A DNA stretch of 64,000 nucleotides, from NCBI RefSeq assembly GCF_900186965.1, contig NZ_LT906457.1, positions 3,284,071 to 3,348,070 of the forward strand, in the 5' to 3' direction. Made by a program: the position numbers and the translations under genes. Numbering within the stretch: the first letter of the stretch is position 1; each line of letters begins with the position of its first letter. Shown here piece after piece: positions 27,744 through 38,038 of this stretch. This stretch comes from Legionella spiritensis. GTDB lineage: Bacteria > Pseudomonadota > Gammaproteobacteria > Legionellales > Legionellaceae. The notes beneath the pieces were generated by a model. It had not been told where the DNA came from. It did no database searches and was given only the letters and a program-made list of their open reading frames with translations.

Positions 27744-30700
27744 TCAGGACATGCTGGCCTGCCACCTCATGCTTGTCTGAATGCTCCTGTCAAGGGCAAG
27801 AACGGCATCACTGGTGGTGGTTCTGGAAAAAAACCAGAAATCACCGGTATTGTATTTCCTGACGGCGTTCGCGATACCTATGGTCAGTAAAAGACTTAAG
27901 GCATTGCTGATAATCATCATGGACTTTCTAATCCAGGGATGCCTGTCCTGACTCGCCACGGTAAGCAACGGTTTGGCAATATCATCGATTCGTTTTGCCA
28001 GCTCCTCTCCGGAAGGCCTTGTTTTGGCTTGCAGGGTCTCGCGTACCAGATTATAAATATTGCGGCGATACAGTCGCTCCGGCTCCACAAAGCCGTCGTA
28101 CTTCAGAGGAGCGTCCTTCCGCAATCGCCTTCTCATCGCCTGACACTCTTTTTCTATCCTCAATATCAGATCAAGTACAAACCGCCCTTGTGCGGTGTTG
28201 CTTAGTAACAAATCAATCATTTCGTTCGCATTATCCAGATCCAGTACCCTCAGTCGATTGACAAGCGATATTCTCGTAAGTACCTCCCTTGCAATGACCG
28301 GATCAGTCGAGTCATCGAAATTCATAACTTTTAATAAACCGCACGTCTTTCTTGTCACAATGAAACTACAAGCCCAATGAACGGCATCGGCCTGATGTGC
28401 CTTGGGTAATCGTTTAATAAATGAAAGCATTCGACGAAAATCATGGCCCTTGTCATCCATAGCCAGCGCTAATCGCACCGTGTCCTCATTATCCTGTGCC
28501 ATGTCCTTTAAATATTGGATAGCCTGCAACCCTTGCCGTTGCGATTCGGCGTCTCGCTGTAACAATTCCCGTGTTGACAGGCCATGTTGTGATAACAGCA
28601 GGACGGCCGAAGCCAAGGCCTGAGACGTCACAAAAATCCTGAAATAAGGCGTCTGGTGTTTTGCTGCCTCCCGGTTATCAAGATAAGCCGTTTGCAACGC
28701 ACGTACCGCATTATCCAGCACCACGTCATCCAGTATGCCCGCATCAATGGCTCCGGAAGCAAACTCGTGAAATAGTTGACGTTTGATGTCAGTTACAAGC
28801 TTCAAGTCATGATCGAGAGCCGAAGAATCATTGTGTTCCGCAAGCTTACTGATGGCTTTGGCCAGGAATCGACAGGTTGCCGGTGCGGCAAATACCGTTT
28901 CCAACGCCAAAAACCCTATGCTTTTGGCCTCGGCAATCATTCGCAGATAATTTACAACGGTGGTTTTTATGGTTTCACAGCACAAAGCCGTATCGTTCTC
29001 ATCGTTGAGATCCAATGTTTCGACGCCAACTGATAATTCGCTTAATTCCGTCTCACCGTTAAAATAATCCATCAGCAGGGGCAGCAGGGTGGCCAAATAT
29101 TTTTTTACGGGTGATTGAAACTCATTGCCTTTGATATCCTGGGCAATCAAAGCCAGCAACACGCCAGCCTCCGCTGTAATGTGTTCCTCGATAAACGCGA
29201 TATCGCAGGAATCCAGCACTCGCAACCCTTGATGCAGAACGGGGTTTTGACTCACCTTTTCCAGGAAATCAGGGGAATACCCTTTATTATGCAAATTAAC
29301 CAGAAGACGGGATAAATAAGGATATTCCTGCAACGTATGGCGCAACCGCTCAAACTCATCCGCTTGCAATCGACCCTGGATCCAAAGCAGCAGGCAAGCG
29401 GTTTGATCCAAGGGTTGCGGCCATTGATAAAGGCCGGCAAGAACCGGTAACTTAAAAGGATCGTCAAACAAACTATCAATCAAAAGGCACAACTTCAGAT
29501 CAGCTAATTTGTTAATAGCGGCAACCAGAAAGGGATTGGCAACGATTAAAGCCAGATTGGTGTCACGATAGCCCTGCTCCAGTAAAACTAGAGCGGCTTT
29601 GGTTTGCTCGACGTTTTCACAAAGGGTTAACAACGCCGGGATATCCGAATCGGGTTCGGTAAGATAACGCATACCCGCATCTTGCAGAATATCAGGCGGT
29701 AATGGTTTCCCGCGCACCTGTGCGATCCGCTTAAATTTCTGCAGCAAATCCTTAAAATAGTCGCTGAGGACGGTCAGTGTTGCCAATGGCTCCACCGTAT
29801 CATTTTCTTTTTTTCGCAACAAATAATCAGCCAGTTCATACGGGTTAACAAATTGCTTTAAATGAAAAGAGTCCTTGAGTAATAAAATTAAAGACTGCAA
29901 CTCCTCGATGGTTATTTCCGGTTGATTCAATACCAATTGACAAACTACGGTTTGCGCAAAATTATCCTCAGGGAAAGACCAGTTATCCTCGGAAAACAGG
30001 GCAAATTTATCAAACTGCCTCTCTTTATCCAGAAAAAAAGCCAGGTCTATAATCCGGGACTGGAAACCATAATCTTCCATGCGCTTGTAAACGCTTTGCA
30101 AGGTGTTGCATAAAGAGCCGGTATTATCCAGGCAGGAGAGGATCTGATGCGGAGCCGGATTCGTATGGGATAATGCGATTTTCTGCAAAAGTGGATCGTT
30201 AATGATCGAACCCGGCGAGGTTACAAGGCGCGCCAATAACGTCTGATTCTCGGGAAACCCGTCTTTTTCCGGATCACCAACCGATTCCGTACACAAATTC
30301 AATACATCACTATGATGATTGATGGTTCCTTTTGGAGTAATAATTTCCTTAATAATCGCCGCGATGAGGGGGGAGTCGGCCGCAGGCAACAACGTGTTTG
30401 CCAGAATGCTCTCTGACATACGCATCTTGCCAATCCTTGCGGTTCGCTTTTTCCTCTCCACCAGAAAAGCGTCCGGGCTGACGCCGGTTAAAACCGCTAC
30501 CGTACGTTCATCAGGAGGAAGATGGGTATCTTTAACGAGACCCACCATCCATTTTGAGGGGTCATCCCGGCGGTAACAAATATTTAATCCACATAAACGC
30601 TGGTGTTCGTCAACGTAAGCAAACGTTATATTGACATGATTCAAGGAAGCGTGTTCATAACTTTCGCCTTTCTTTTGAAACGGGAATTCGCCATAGATTT

Positions 30701-30929
30701 TAAACAGGTTTCCTCCTGACATATCCCCCTGACAATAATAGTTCGGAGTAGGATATATCTTCGACCATATCGCAAAATGGCGCCGCATGGCCTCCCTGCC
30801 GCCTAATAGACAGGTTCTTGGCAAATCTCTTTGAATCAGGGTTTCCGATACTTTTGATGTCGCAATCAGAGATTCGCATTTAAAATCCTGAAATACGTCC
30901 CTTGCGCTTCCCTGTATAAAATAAAGCAT
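27744..30929 (-). CDS. very large orphan protein, C-terminal TM segment; effector candidate
   Basis: About 1061 residues from the ATG at 30929 (LYFIQGSARDVFQDFKCES), with GGGTG nine bases upstream; the frame extends to a TTG at 31001 that would add a hydrophobic stretch and is less likely. Residues 15-140 have the shape of an NTF2/SnoaL-like domain (GGREAMRRHFAIW, ITFAYVDEHQRLCGL). The middle is a long array of helical, leucine-rich segments, possibly a solenoid. A TM-like segment IISNALSLLLTIGIANAV lies about 40 residues from the C-terminus. No catalytic motif seen. Same strand as the kinase-like gene, 128 bases apart. Confidence 0.6.
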   Translation of the reverse strand: MLYFIQGSARDVFQDFKCESLIATSKVSETLIQRDLPRTCLLGGREAMRRHFAIWSKIYPTPNYYCQGDMSGGNLFKIYGEFPFQKKGESYEHASLNHVNITFAYVDEHQRLCGLNICYRRDDPSKWMVGLVKDTHLPPDERTVAVLTGVSPDAFLVERKKRTARIGKMRMSESILANTLLPAADSPLIAAIIKEIITPKGTINHHSDVLNLCTESVGDPEKDGFPENQTLLARLVTSPGSIINDPLLQKIALSHTNPAPHQILSCLDNTGSLCNTLQSVYKRMEDYGFQSRIIDLAFFLDKERQFDKFALFSEDNWSFPEDNFAQTVVCQLVLNQPEITIEELQSLILLLKDSFHLKQFVNPYELADYLLRKKENDTVEPLATLTVLSDYFKDLLQKFKRIAQVRGKPLPPDILQDAGMRYLTEPDSDIPALLTLCENVEQTKAALVLLEQGYRDTNLALIVANPFLVAAINKLADLKLCLLIDSLFDDPFKLPVLAGLYQWPQPLDQTACLLLWIQGRLQADEFERLRHTLQEYPYLSRLLVNLHNKGYSPDFLEKVSQNPVLHQGLRVLDSCDIAFIEEHITAEAGVLLALIAQDIKGNEFQSPVKKYLATLLPLLMDYFNGETELSELSVGVETLDLNDENDTALCCETIKTTVVNYLRMIAEAKSIGFLALETVFAAPATCRFLAKAISKLAEHNDSSALDHDLKLVTDIKRQLFHEFASGAIDAGILDDVVLDNAVRALQTAYLDNREAAKHQTPYFRIFVTSQALASAVLLLSQHGLSTRELLQRDAESQRQGLQAIQYLKDMAQDNEDTVRLALAMDDKGHDFRRMLSFIKRLPKAHQADAVHWACSFIVTRKTCGLLKVMNFDDSTDPVIAREVLTRISLVNRLRVLDLDNANEMIDLLLSNTAQGRFVLDLILRIEKECQAMRRRLRKDAPLKYDGFVEPERLYRRNIYNLVRETLQAKTRPSGEELAKRIDDIAKPLLTVASQDRHPWIRKSMMIISNALSLLLTIGIANAVRKYNTGDFWFFSRTTTSDAVLALDRSIQTSMRWQASMS

Positions 30930-31097
30930 ACTCAAATCACCCAACGTTTTCTCTGCGAGAACGAAACGCAGAGCTATAACTGCAAGCGCAAAATTTAACA
31001 ACTATTACAAATAAATCAAGGCCATACAAAATGCGATCCGGACTAAAAAACTTCGGACACATTCCAATCCACAATGAAGGAAGCAAGAAGGATAATG

Positions 31098-31131
31098 ACC
31101 CGAAGAAGACGCGCCGTCAGGCACTTCGGGT
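31098..31131 (-). terminator. hairpin downstream of the M4 protease gene
   Basis: 8-bp perfect stem ACCCGAAG/CTTCGGGT, 22 bases after the protease stop. No clear T-run, so termination strength is uncertain. Confidence 0.35.
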
Positions 31132-31152
31132 CCATTGTGCGGTTGGCCTGCG

Positions 31153-32784
31153 TTACACAGGGCAATGCACGCCTACTTCATCAAACGCTTCAATGACGGC
31201 CGTTTCGTCCAGATCCCGATCTTTCGCGGCCTGAATAACCCCGCAGGCGGCAAAATCATAATAGGCAATGGGTGACCAGTAATTTTGATTGGCGTCGATC
31301 ATGACCTGAAAGGCTTGCTGAATGGACCAACCCGGTTTGTGCGCCAGAAGATAAAACGCTTTATTAAACACGCCGCTGGTCTCATGCACATCGAGTTCAT
31401 CGGAATAATCATCCGCGTGGGCGATGGAAATACCGTCTTTGGTCGGATCATCCATATAACGGAGCGGTTCGCCGCCCAGAACAGCTTCCCGGCCTATGGT
31501 CCAGTCCTCGCCATCCCAGTACCAGGGATAGTCACGACGCAGAAAATCCTGCAAGGCAATTGCCGCCATATCTGAAAAGGATTCATTGATGCCGCCGGAT
31601 TGACCGTCATAAAACAGTCCGGAATTAAGTTCGGTAAAATTATGCGACAGTTCATGGCCTATCACCGCCTGTGCGGGGGCTGTCAGGAAATAGTTGCCGT
31701 TACCGATAATAATTTGCTGATGAGCCAGTAATTCCCCATTATAGCGAATGGTAGGAATAGCAAACGCGTTGTCCATCGCGCCCAAATGCGTGTAAGCACG
31801 CACCGGCAAATCATCACCAAGCGGCTTGCTCACGCCATAGACCTGTTCATACATATCGAGCGTTTGCTGGGCAAAATACATGGTATCGTTCACCGGCGAA
31901 AACGAATAATTCACCGGACCTGCGCTACCGTCGGTGTAATTAAGGTAAAAACTCAGTGCGTCGCAAGGATAGACAAACGCGCCCAATTTGTATTGGCTCT
32001 CTTCTTCCACACCGATGGGGAACGCTTCGTAACCCAATGGCAGGTTAAACAGATTCACCACACGCACCGCATCATTTTCCACATGACAGAATCCGTCTTT
32101 AACCGTCACATCAAATTTGCCCAGCGAAGGTACCCCGGGAATAGCATCGCCATGCTGAAACATGCCGGAACGATAGGGCAGAGGGAATGAATTGCCGCCA
32201 AGACCTTGACCAATTCGCTCCTGACGAGCCGCATTCCACTGTTTTAATACCTCGCCGCTGTTTGCATCGATGAGATAATTAGGTGCTGAAATCGGTTTTT
32301 TATCCTGATGTGTGTAGAAAGCCAGGTGATAACTGAGATGCGCCTTTTGCTCGTTGTCTATGTAGATCACTTTCTCGGTGGTTTTGAATTTTATCTTGCC
32401 TTTCACCGTCGCCAGCACCTTGTCTTCGGCTTGTTTGGCGGTCAGTTTGCCGTCCATACTGCTTAAGTCGTTCTCAATGCCTTTGACATCAATCCCGGTA
32501 ACAGCCGGTGCCTTGCCGGATTTGCCGTGAAAGACCAGCTGATGACCCCAGACAGGAACACCTTTATACATGATTTGATAACGGCCATGATTTGATGTAT
32601 TAACACCCGGGTTCCCCTTTAAGCGAAGCTGGTAATCACTCGCTGTCTTGCCCGATGCACCGGCAACGCCTTTTAAACGCGCGGAATACGTTTTGCTGTC
32701 TCCCCAGACCATCGTTTGTGAAGCCGCATAACCCCATTCTGCCGCCAAAGACATGACCAACAATGAAACAATCCGTTTTTTCAT
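31153..32784 (-). CDS. proA: M4 (thermolysin) family zinc metalloprotease, ProA/Msp-like
   Basis: 543 residues: signal peptide (KKRIVSLLVMSLAAEWGYAA), FTP/PepSY-type propeptide to about residue 190, then the catalytic domain. GHELSHNF gives zinc ligands His377 and His381 with catalytic Glu378; the third ligand is Glu401 in INESFSDMAA; His467 in DVHETSGVF stabilises the transition state. Secreted through the type II system in L. pneumophila, where ProA degrades host proteins. AGGA lies seven bases before the ATG. Legionella genomes may carry several paralogues, so the symbol is by similarity. Confidence 0.9.
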   Translation of the reverse strand: MKKRIVSLLVMSLAAEWGYAASQTMVWGDSKTYSARLKGVAGASGKTASDYQLRLKGNPGVNTSNHGRYQIMYKGVPVWGHQLVFHGKSGKAPAVTGIDVKGIENDLSSMDGKLTAKQAEDKVLATVKGKIKFKTTEKVIYIDNEQKAHLSYHLAFYTHQDKKPISAPNYLIDANSGEVLKQWNAARQERIGQGLGGNSFPLPYRSGMFQHGDAIPGVPSLGKFDVTVKDGFCHVENDAVRVVNLFNLPLGYEAFPIGVEEESQYKLGAFVYPCDALSFYLNYTDGSAGPVNYSFSPVNDTMYFAQQTLDMYEQVYGVSKPLGDDLPVRAYTHLGAMDNAFAIPTIRYNGELLAHQQIIIGNGNYFLTAPAQAVIGHELSHNFTELNSGLFYDGQSGGINESFSDMAAIALQDFLRRDYPWYWDGEDWTIGREAVLGGEPLRYMDDPTKDGISIAHADDYSDELDVHETSGVFNKAFYLLAHKPGWSIQQAFQVMIDANQNYWSPIAYYDFAACGVIQAAKDRDLDETAVIEAFDEVGVHCPV

Positions 32785-33086
32785 AGTATCATCCTGATTT
32801 TTTGACCGATCTCAATCGTGCAACAATTCATCCAAAAAAACAATCAAAATGATGAAATAAAGCACGGCTTATTGCTGTTTTTTTGCGTAATTCATTGAGT
32901 TAAAACAAATTTGCCTGCTTCATAATAAAGATATTACCCACGCCAATTTTTGCATTATGATAGAAACCATGCCAAACGATTATTTTTTGTTCAAATTAAC
33001 CATCGATTACGGTACATTATCCGACAACGTCCAAACGATCGATCATCTCCGGAATTTGTTTTATCCGATCGATAAGGTAGCCATTA
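32785..33086. other. divergent intergenic region between protease and DUF2520 gene
   Basis: About 300 AT-rich bases with T-tracts and A-tracts. No gene or promoter I can name with confidence; it must hold the start signals of both divergent genes. Confidence 0.4.
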
Positions 33087-33959
33087 ATGAAACTAACATT
33101 CAGCGTAATCGGCGCAGGCCGCCTCGGGACAAGCATCGCCTGTGCCCTGGTCAGCCAAGATCTGGCGGCATTGCAACAGATCTGTAATCGGCACCTTGAG
33201 AAGGCACAACGAGTCGTCGAATTGATCGGAGCCGGTGAAGCGATTGCCACACCGGCCGCTCTTGCGCCGGCATCATTGACGTTTATAACGGTTCCGGATG
33301 ATAAAATTGTCATTATTGCGGAAAGGCTGGCCCGGGAAAAACGACTGCTCCCCGGCAGTGTGGTCGTGCATTGCAGCGGCGCGTTAAACGCCGACGTATT
33401 GCGCCCATTAGCTGATCAGGGATGCCATACCGCAAGCGTCCATCCTCTACGGGCATTTAGCGGCAATCCTCATTTTGGTAACCGCTTTAACCAATGCGAC
33501 TGCGTTGTGGAAGGCGATGCCGTCGCATGTCAACGTCTGATCCCGCTTTTTGATTCCCTTGGCGCCCATGTCATGACCATCGATTCAACGTATAAAGCAA
33601 GCTACCATGTCGCCGCGACCATCGCATCCAACTACCTGATCACATTGGCGGCAGAAGCAACGGAGTTATTGAAAAAAAGCGGCGTAAACCCGAGCCAGGC
33701 CAAACGTATGATCAGCAATCTGATGCAAGGCTGCCTTGAAAATATTACTCGGAGCAATGAGGTAAAGGAAGCACTGACAGGCCCCTTGGCCAGAGGCGAC
33801 GCGGCCACCATTGCATTGCACCTGCAAGCGATATCCAACTCGTCAACAAAGGCGCTTTATCGCGCCGCAGGTTTAGCCACCCTGCCACTGACCGATCTAG
33901 GCGAACAGCAGCAACAGGAATTATCGCAATTATTAAATGATGTCACCGGAGCTTGTTGA
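33087..33959 (+). CDS. Rossmann-like/DUF2520 dehydrogenase-like protein
   Basis: 290 residues. N-terminal dinucleotide-binding loop FSVIGAGRLGTSIACAL (GxGxxG), then VPDDKI and VHCSGALNADVL, then ASVHPLRAFS; the C-terminal half is the helical DUF2520 domain (YKASYHVAATIASNYLITLAAEA). Resembles 6-phosphogluconate or ketopantoate dehydrogenase-type oxidoreductases, but no substrate is known. A REP half-unit starts at the base after the stop codon. Confidence 0.85.
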   Translation: MKLTFSVIGAGRLGTSIACALVSQDLAALQQICNRHLEKAQRVVELIGAGEAIATPAALAPASLTFITVPDDKIVIIAERLAREKRLLPGSVVVHCSGALNADVLRPLADQGCHTASVHPLRAFSGNPHFGNRFNQCDCVVEGDAVACQRLIPLFDSLGAHVMTIDSTYKASYHVAATIASNYLITLAAEATELLKKSGVNPSQAKRMISNLMQGCLENITRSNEVKEALTGPLARGDAATIALHLQAISNSSTKALYRAAGLATLPLTDLGEQQQQELSQLLNDVTGAC

Positions 33960-33994
33960 CCCGCAATACGGCCGCAGGCCTCCTTACGGGCTAC
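33960..33994 (-). repeat. single REP half-unit
   Basis: CCCGCAATACGGCCGCAGGC...ACGGGCTAC, i.e. a GTAG-headed hairpin on the minus strand, nearly identical to 6806-6840. It abuts the TGA of the DUF2520 gene. The partner unit is missing. Confidence 0.7.
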
Positions 33995-34031
33995 CGTTCA
34001 TTTATAACAAAATGGGGCACGGAGAATTCTG

Positions 34032-34481
34032 TTAACGGATCCGTTTCACATAAACCGTTTTTTTCACACTGGCAACGGCCTCCTTATGTTGATCATAAAT
34101 CGTGGTGTGAAAAACCGGCAGGGTTTTTTCATGGTGCTCCGCAGCGTTTTTAATATCCGTAATTTGTTGTTCTGTAATGGTAAACTCGGCATACACCCGG
34201 CTCTTGCCCGGTTTTATATATTTGATTTCCGCGTGTTTATCCCAGGCGATATAGTCCGGCCCCAGTTTTTTTATTAAAATCAATACAAAAAACGGATCCG
34301 TCATGGAATACAAGCTGCCGCCATATTGCACCCGCATGTAATTTTTATTGTACCAGCGAAAGGCCAGTGACACGCGAATCAGGGAAAAATCCGCACTGAT
34401 GTGCTCCACTTTAATGCCGGCTCCCCAGAAGGGCGGCCAGGCATTCAATAGCCAGCGCAATTGCCTTGCCGATAATTTCAT
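34032..34481 (-). CDS. DUF4442 hotdog-fold protein
   Basis: 149 residues. The segment RVQYGGSLYSMTDPFFVLIL with the helix after GGS, and the strand pattern around, match the PaaI/YiiD-like thioesterase fold annotated DUF4442. Probable acyl-CoA thioesterase-related protein of unknown substrate. Ends far from others, but starts 9 bases after the parC stop, so it may be co-transcribed with parC. Confidence 0.75.
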   Translation of the reverse strand: MKLSARQLRWLLNAWPPFWGAGIKVEHISADFSLIRVSLAFRWYNKNYMRVQYGGSLYSMTDPFFVLILIKKLGPDYIAWDKHAEIKYIKPGKSRVYAEFTITEQQITDIKNAAEHHEKTLPVFHTTIYDQHKEAVASVKKTVYVKRIR

Positions 34482-34490
34482 AAAAACCGT

Positions 34491-36734
34491 TTAGCTCCCG
34501 GAGACCTGCGTTGAGGTGACATTCTGCAAACCGCGCGGCAACCGGTTTCCTCGCCGGCCACGCTCGCCCATGTAATGAGTTAAATCAGCGGGTTTCAAGG
34601 TGTAATGGCGCTTGCCGGCATAAACGGTTAACGCATCCTGTGCGTGAAGAACCTGTATATCCATCACATACTCTTCGCGTGACTGGATTTTGGACGCAGG
34701 AATATTGATCATTCTGTTGCCTTTTCCGCGGCCAAGAACCGGTAAATCCCGGGCATTGAAAACGAGCAGGCGACCAATATTCGTGACACAGGCTATCCAT
34801 TGCGATTCTACGTCTGTCAGTATTCGCGGTGATAATAACCGGCTTCCTTCCGACAGTTTGACACAGGCTTTCCCATTACGGTTTTTTACATACAGATCGT
34901 TAAGTCTTGTTATAAATCCATAACCGGCATCCGTTGCCAGAACAACCCATTCCTCCGGATCGCCGCTTATGGTTGTTTCAAACATCACTCCGTCAGCAGG
35001 ATTTAACTTGCCCGTCAACGGCTCACCCTGCCCTCGTGCCGAAGGCAGCACGTGGCCAGGCAGGGAATAAACCTTGCCTTCGCCATCAAAAAACACCACT
35101 TGCTGATTACTGCGAGCGTTTGTCTGTGCCTTGAATTCGTCGCCGGCCTTATAACTTAACTCCCGTCCGTTGACATCATGCCCCTTGGCTGCCCTTATCC
35201 AGCCTTTCTGGGACAGTACCACAGTGATGGGTTCATTAGGCAGGATATCCTCTTCCCTGAGAGCCTGGGCGTCGTCCCGTTCAATTAATGGCGAGCGGCG
35301 CTCATCGCCAAACCGCTCCCGATCGGCCTTGATTTCATTTTTAACCAGCGTTTTAAGCCGCGCCTCACTGGCAAGAATGGCCTGCAAGGCGTCTCTTTCC
35401 TTGCCAAGTTCATCATGTTCCGTACGTAATTTGATTTCTTCCAGTCTGGCAAGATGGCGAAGTTTCATTTCCAGAATAGCCTCTGCCTGCGTCTCGCTTA
35501 ACTGGAAGCGCTCTATTAAAGCCTGTTTGGGATGCTCATGCTCGCGAATAATGGCAATCACTTCGTCAATATTCAAATAGGCGATGATAAGCCCTTCCAG
35601 AATATGAAGCCGTTCCAGCACCTTATCCAGACGGAATTGCAGGCGCCTTTTTACGGTGGCTAAACGAAAAACCAGCCATTCATTAAGTAACGTCAATAAT
35701 CCTTTGACCCGAGGCTTGCCATCCAGCCCTATCATATTGAAATTAACCCGATAGCTTTTTTCAAGATCCGTGGTCGCAAACAGATGCGACATCAATCCTT
35801 GCGCATCAACACGGTTGGAGCGTGGAACAATCACCAGGCGGGTAGGGTGTTCATGGTCGGATTCGTCTCGCAAATCCTCAACCATGGGCAGTTTCTTTTG
35901 CTGCATCTGAGCGGCGATTTGCTCCATGATTTTAGCGCCGGATACCTGATAAGGCAGTGCCGTGATAACAATGTTGCTTTTTTCCTGGTTAAAAACGGCT
36001 CGCAGCCTGATCGATCCCGTACCGCTTTCATAAAGTGCGCGGATCTGATTTGCAGGCGTGATGATTTCCGCATCCGTCGGGAAATCAGGGCCGTGAATAT
36101 GCGAACATACGGCATCCAAATCCGCATCGGGATGCTCCAGCAAATGGATACAGGCATCAGCTACTTCCCGCAAATTATGGGACAGAATATCAGAAGACAT
36201 GCCAACGGCTATTCCGGTCGCGCCATTGAGCAGAACATTAGGCAGACGCGCGGGAAGCAGGGAAGGCTCCTGAAGCGTACCGTCAAAATTATCCACCCAG
36301 TCCACGGTACCTTGCTGCAGTTCCGATAACAGCAGTTCGGCATAGGAAGACAACCTGGCTTCCGTATAACGCATGGCCGCGAACGATTTGGGATCATCGC
36401 TGGATCCCCAGTTTCCCTGACCGTCTACAAACGGATAGCGGTAAGAAAAGGGCTGTGCCATAAGCACCATCGCCTCATAACACGCCGAGTCTCCGTGAGG
36501 ATGAAATTTACCCAGCACGTCCCCGACCGTTCTGGCGGATTTTTTATATTTTGCCGTCGCCTTGAGCCCCAGTTCGGACATGGCGTAAATAATCCGGCGC
36601 TGTACGGGTTTCAATCCGTCTGCCAGATGCGGCAGCGCGCGGTCAAGGATGACGTACATGGAATAATCAAGGTACGCCTTTTCAGTAAATTCCGTAATCG
36701 GTTTCCGCTCTATGGTATCGTTCATGGCACTCAT
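34491..36734 (-). CDS. parC: DNA topoisomerase IV subunit A
   Basis: 747 residues. Decatenates daughter chromosomes together with ParE. The catalytic tyrosine lies in MRYTEARLS near residue 120. The quinolone-resistance region reads [16 protein letters not shown], the sensitive-type Ser with Glu four residues later. Two candidate starts (36734 and, three residues later, 36725); the first is used. parE is not in the window. Confidence 0.97.
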   Translation of the reverse strand: MSAMNDTIERKPITEFTEKAYLDYSMYVILDRALPHLADGLKPVQRRIIYAMSELGLKATAKYKKSARTVGDVLGKFHPHGDSACYEAMVLMAQPFSYRYPFVDGQGNWGSSDDPKSFAAMRYTEARLSSYAELLLSELQQGTVDWVDNFDGTLQEPSLLPARLPNVLLNGATGIAVGMSSDILSHNLREVADACIHLLEHPDADLDAVCSHIHGPDFPTDAEIITPANQIRALYESGTGSIRLRAVFNQEKSNIVITALPYQVSGAKIMEQIAAQMQQKKLPMVEDLRDESDHEHPTRLVIVPRSNRVDAQGLMSHLFATTDLEKSYRVNFNMIGLDGKPRVKGLLTLLNEWLVFRLATVKRRLQFRLDKVLERLHILEGLIIAYLNIDEVIAIIREHEHPKQALIERFQLSETQAEAILEMKLRHLARLEEIKLRTEHDELGKERDALQAILASEARLKTLVKNEIKADRERFGDERRSPLIERDDAQALREEDILPNEPITVVLSQKGWIRAAKGHDVNGRELSYKAGDEFKAQTNARSNQQVVFFDGEGKVYSLPGHVLPSARGQGEPLTGKLNPADGVMFETTISGDPEEWVVLATDAGYGFITRLNDLYVKNRNGKACVKLSEGSRLLSPRILTDVESQWIACVTNIGRLLVFNARDLPVLGRGKGNRMINIPASKIQSREEYVMDIQVLHAQDALTVYAGKRHYTLKPADLTHYMGERGRRGNRLPRGLQNVTSTQVSGS

Positions 36735-36863
36735 TAATAATGCGTTTTAACATGCAATAACGTATTTTAACAAACAACAGGGGTTGTTATGAACAAGCAA
36801 GCCCGGTTAATTGTGAATAATTTTATCGCAACCCGTTTGCCTTGCCAGCAAAAAACTGCATCT

Positions 36864-36917
36864 CATTGATTTAAAAATAATTTTTTTAAATCAATGTCTT
36901 TAACATCCTGTGGATAA
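36864..36917. repeat. AT-rich 14-bp palindrome followed by a consensus DnaA box
   Basis: Perfect inverted repeat CATTGATTTAAAAA (36864-36877) / TTTTTAAATCAATG (36883-36896), then TGTGGATAA at 36909-36917. It lies upstream of parC and downstream of the membrane protein gene at 36994. It may be a terminator of that gene or part of parC control. Confidence 0.5.
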
Positions 36918-36993
36918 CTCTGTGTATGAATACAGGGATAACGTTGTTAACCATTTGTAATGTTTCAATATTTTGTAGCGCGATGCTGAAAAG

Positions 36994-37485
36994 TCATGAG
37001 ACTCGTCCTATCTCCCCGTCGTGATTGGGCAATATGTACAGGGCCAGATAGGTCAGCAGTTCAAAACCACCTTGTACCATATGATTTTCTTCCAAATCAA
37101 ATTTCACAACCAATTGATCGGCAAGAAAAAAAGCCAGCCAGAAACTGAGTGAAATAATAAACGCCGCGTCAATCCGTCTCATCCGGTTTGGAGCCGATTG
37201 TTTAATGCCCATGCAAGCCCAAAGAAAAGCCAGTGCCGAGAACAAGGACCACAGAATGATTCCGGTTATGCAAACCACAGGAACCCAGGCCGGCGCGGAA
37301 TACATTTTTAAAGAGTCTACCAGAAAAGGGTAATTGGTATCCGGCGCCCAGCTTTTTACCAGAAACCCCGCATGCGCCAGAGCTCCGACCACGTCGGTCC
37401 ACAAAGCGATGAACCACCATAAACACCAGAAAATCACTATTATTTTTTTAAATAACAATATATTACGATCATCATAAAGAAACAT
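36994..37485 (-). CDS. four-TM integral membrane protein, unknown
   Basis: 163 residues with hydrophobic segments near 12-32, 62-85, 100-122 and 135-152; a tryptophan-rich first helix (IFWCLWWFIALWTDVVGA). Looks like a small conserved membrane family, possibly DUF2165-like, but I am not certain. The inverted repeat TTTGCAAACTAGTTTGCAA lies about 10 bases upstream of its start and could be an operator. Confidence 0.55.
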   Translation of the reverse strand: MFLYDDRNILLFKKIIVIFWCLWWFIALWTDVVGALAHAGFLVKSWAPDTNYPFLVDSLKMYSAPAWVPVVCITGIILWSLFSALAFLWACMGIKQSAPNRMRRIDAAFIISLSFWLAFFLADQLVVKFDLEENHMVQGGFELLTYLALYILPNHDGEIGRVS

Positions 37486-37562
37486 GGCTACTAATTTGCA
37501 AACTAGTTTGCAACCATCATAGCTTGAATAAAACGAATAGGGAAAGAATCAACGGAGGATTT

Positions 37563-37976
37563 TCAAAAAATGCCAGGCCTTCCCTGTTTTTCAGATGCTC
37601 GCATCTTTGCTTCCCGCCATAGTTCCAGTACGAGTTCGATGGGCAGTCCCTTTAGAGAGTTATAACCATTGCAGGCGGCGACAGCCTTTAAAGCCTGCAT
37701 TCTCGCGCTGAATTTTTTGACAATTCTGGCCAGGGTGTCCTCCGGATCAAAACCCGAGAACAGGCACATGGAAACCGCAGTATGCAGCAGATCGCCTATC
37801 TCTTCTTCAACCCGGGATCGTGGTTCCTCATCCAGCAAAGCGGATTTTATTTCATCACATTCACTCACGGCCTGCTCAATGATCATATAAGCATCGGGCC
37901 ACTCAAAGCCAAACGCCCTGGCGTCCTTTTCAATGGCAATGAGTTCATGCAGAGGGTTGTCGCCGGATTTATTCAT
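37563..37976 (-). CDS. MazG-type nucleotide pyrophosphohydrolase
   Basis: 137 residues, single MazG domain. EQAVSECDEIKSAL near residue 33 and VEEEIGDLLHTAVSMC near residue 55 give the ExxE...ExxD metal-binding acids of all-alpha NTP pyrophosphatases. Shorter than full two-domain MazG. Hydrolyses (d)NTPs to monophosphates, a house-cleaning role. Confidence 0.85.
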   Translation of the reverse strand: MNKSGDNPLHELIAIEKDARAFGFEWPDAYMIIEQAVSECDEIKSALLDEEPRSRVEEEIGDLLHTAVSMCLFSGFDPEDTLARIVKKFSARMQALKAVAACNGYNSLKGLPIELVLELWREAKMRASEKQGRPGIF

Positions 37977-38038
37977 TAATCAACACCACTTGAGTAATTT
38001 GGCTTGCATGGGATCAAGGACTCCGCAAAGGACATGAG

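Noticed and set aside
30929..31001. TTG start at 31001 for the 1061-residue ORF
   Set aside because: Adds a hydrophobic 24-residue stretch without a ribosome binding site; ATG 30929 has GGGTG at good spacing.
32957..33187. Open frame upstream of the DUF2520 gene
   Set aside because: It overlaps the start of the DUF2520 gene in another frame and has no supporting motif; the DUF2520 ATG at 33087 is well supported.
36909..36917. Chromosome origin at parC
   Set aside because: Only one full DnaA box and under 260 noncoding bases; the 63.1-64 kb region next to the rpmH cluster is the better candidate.
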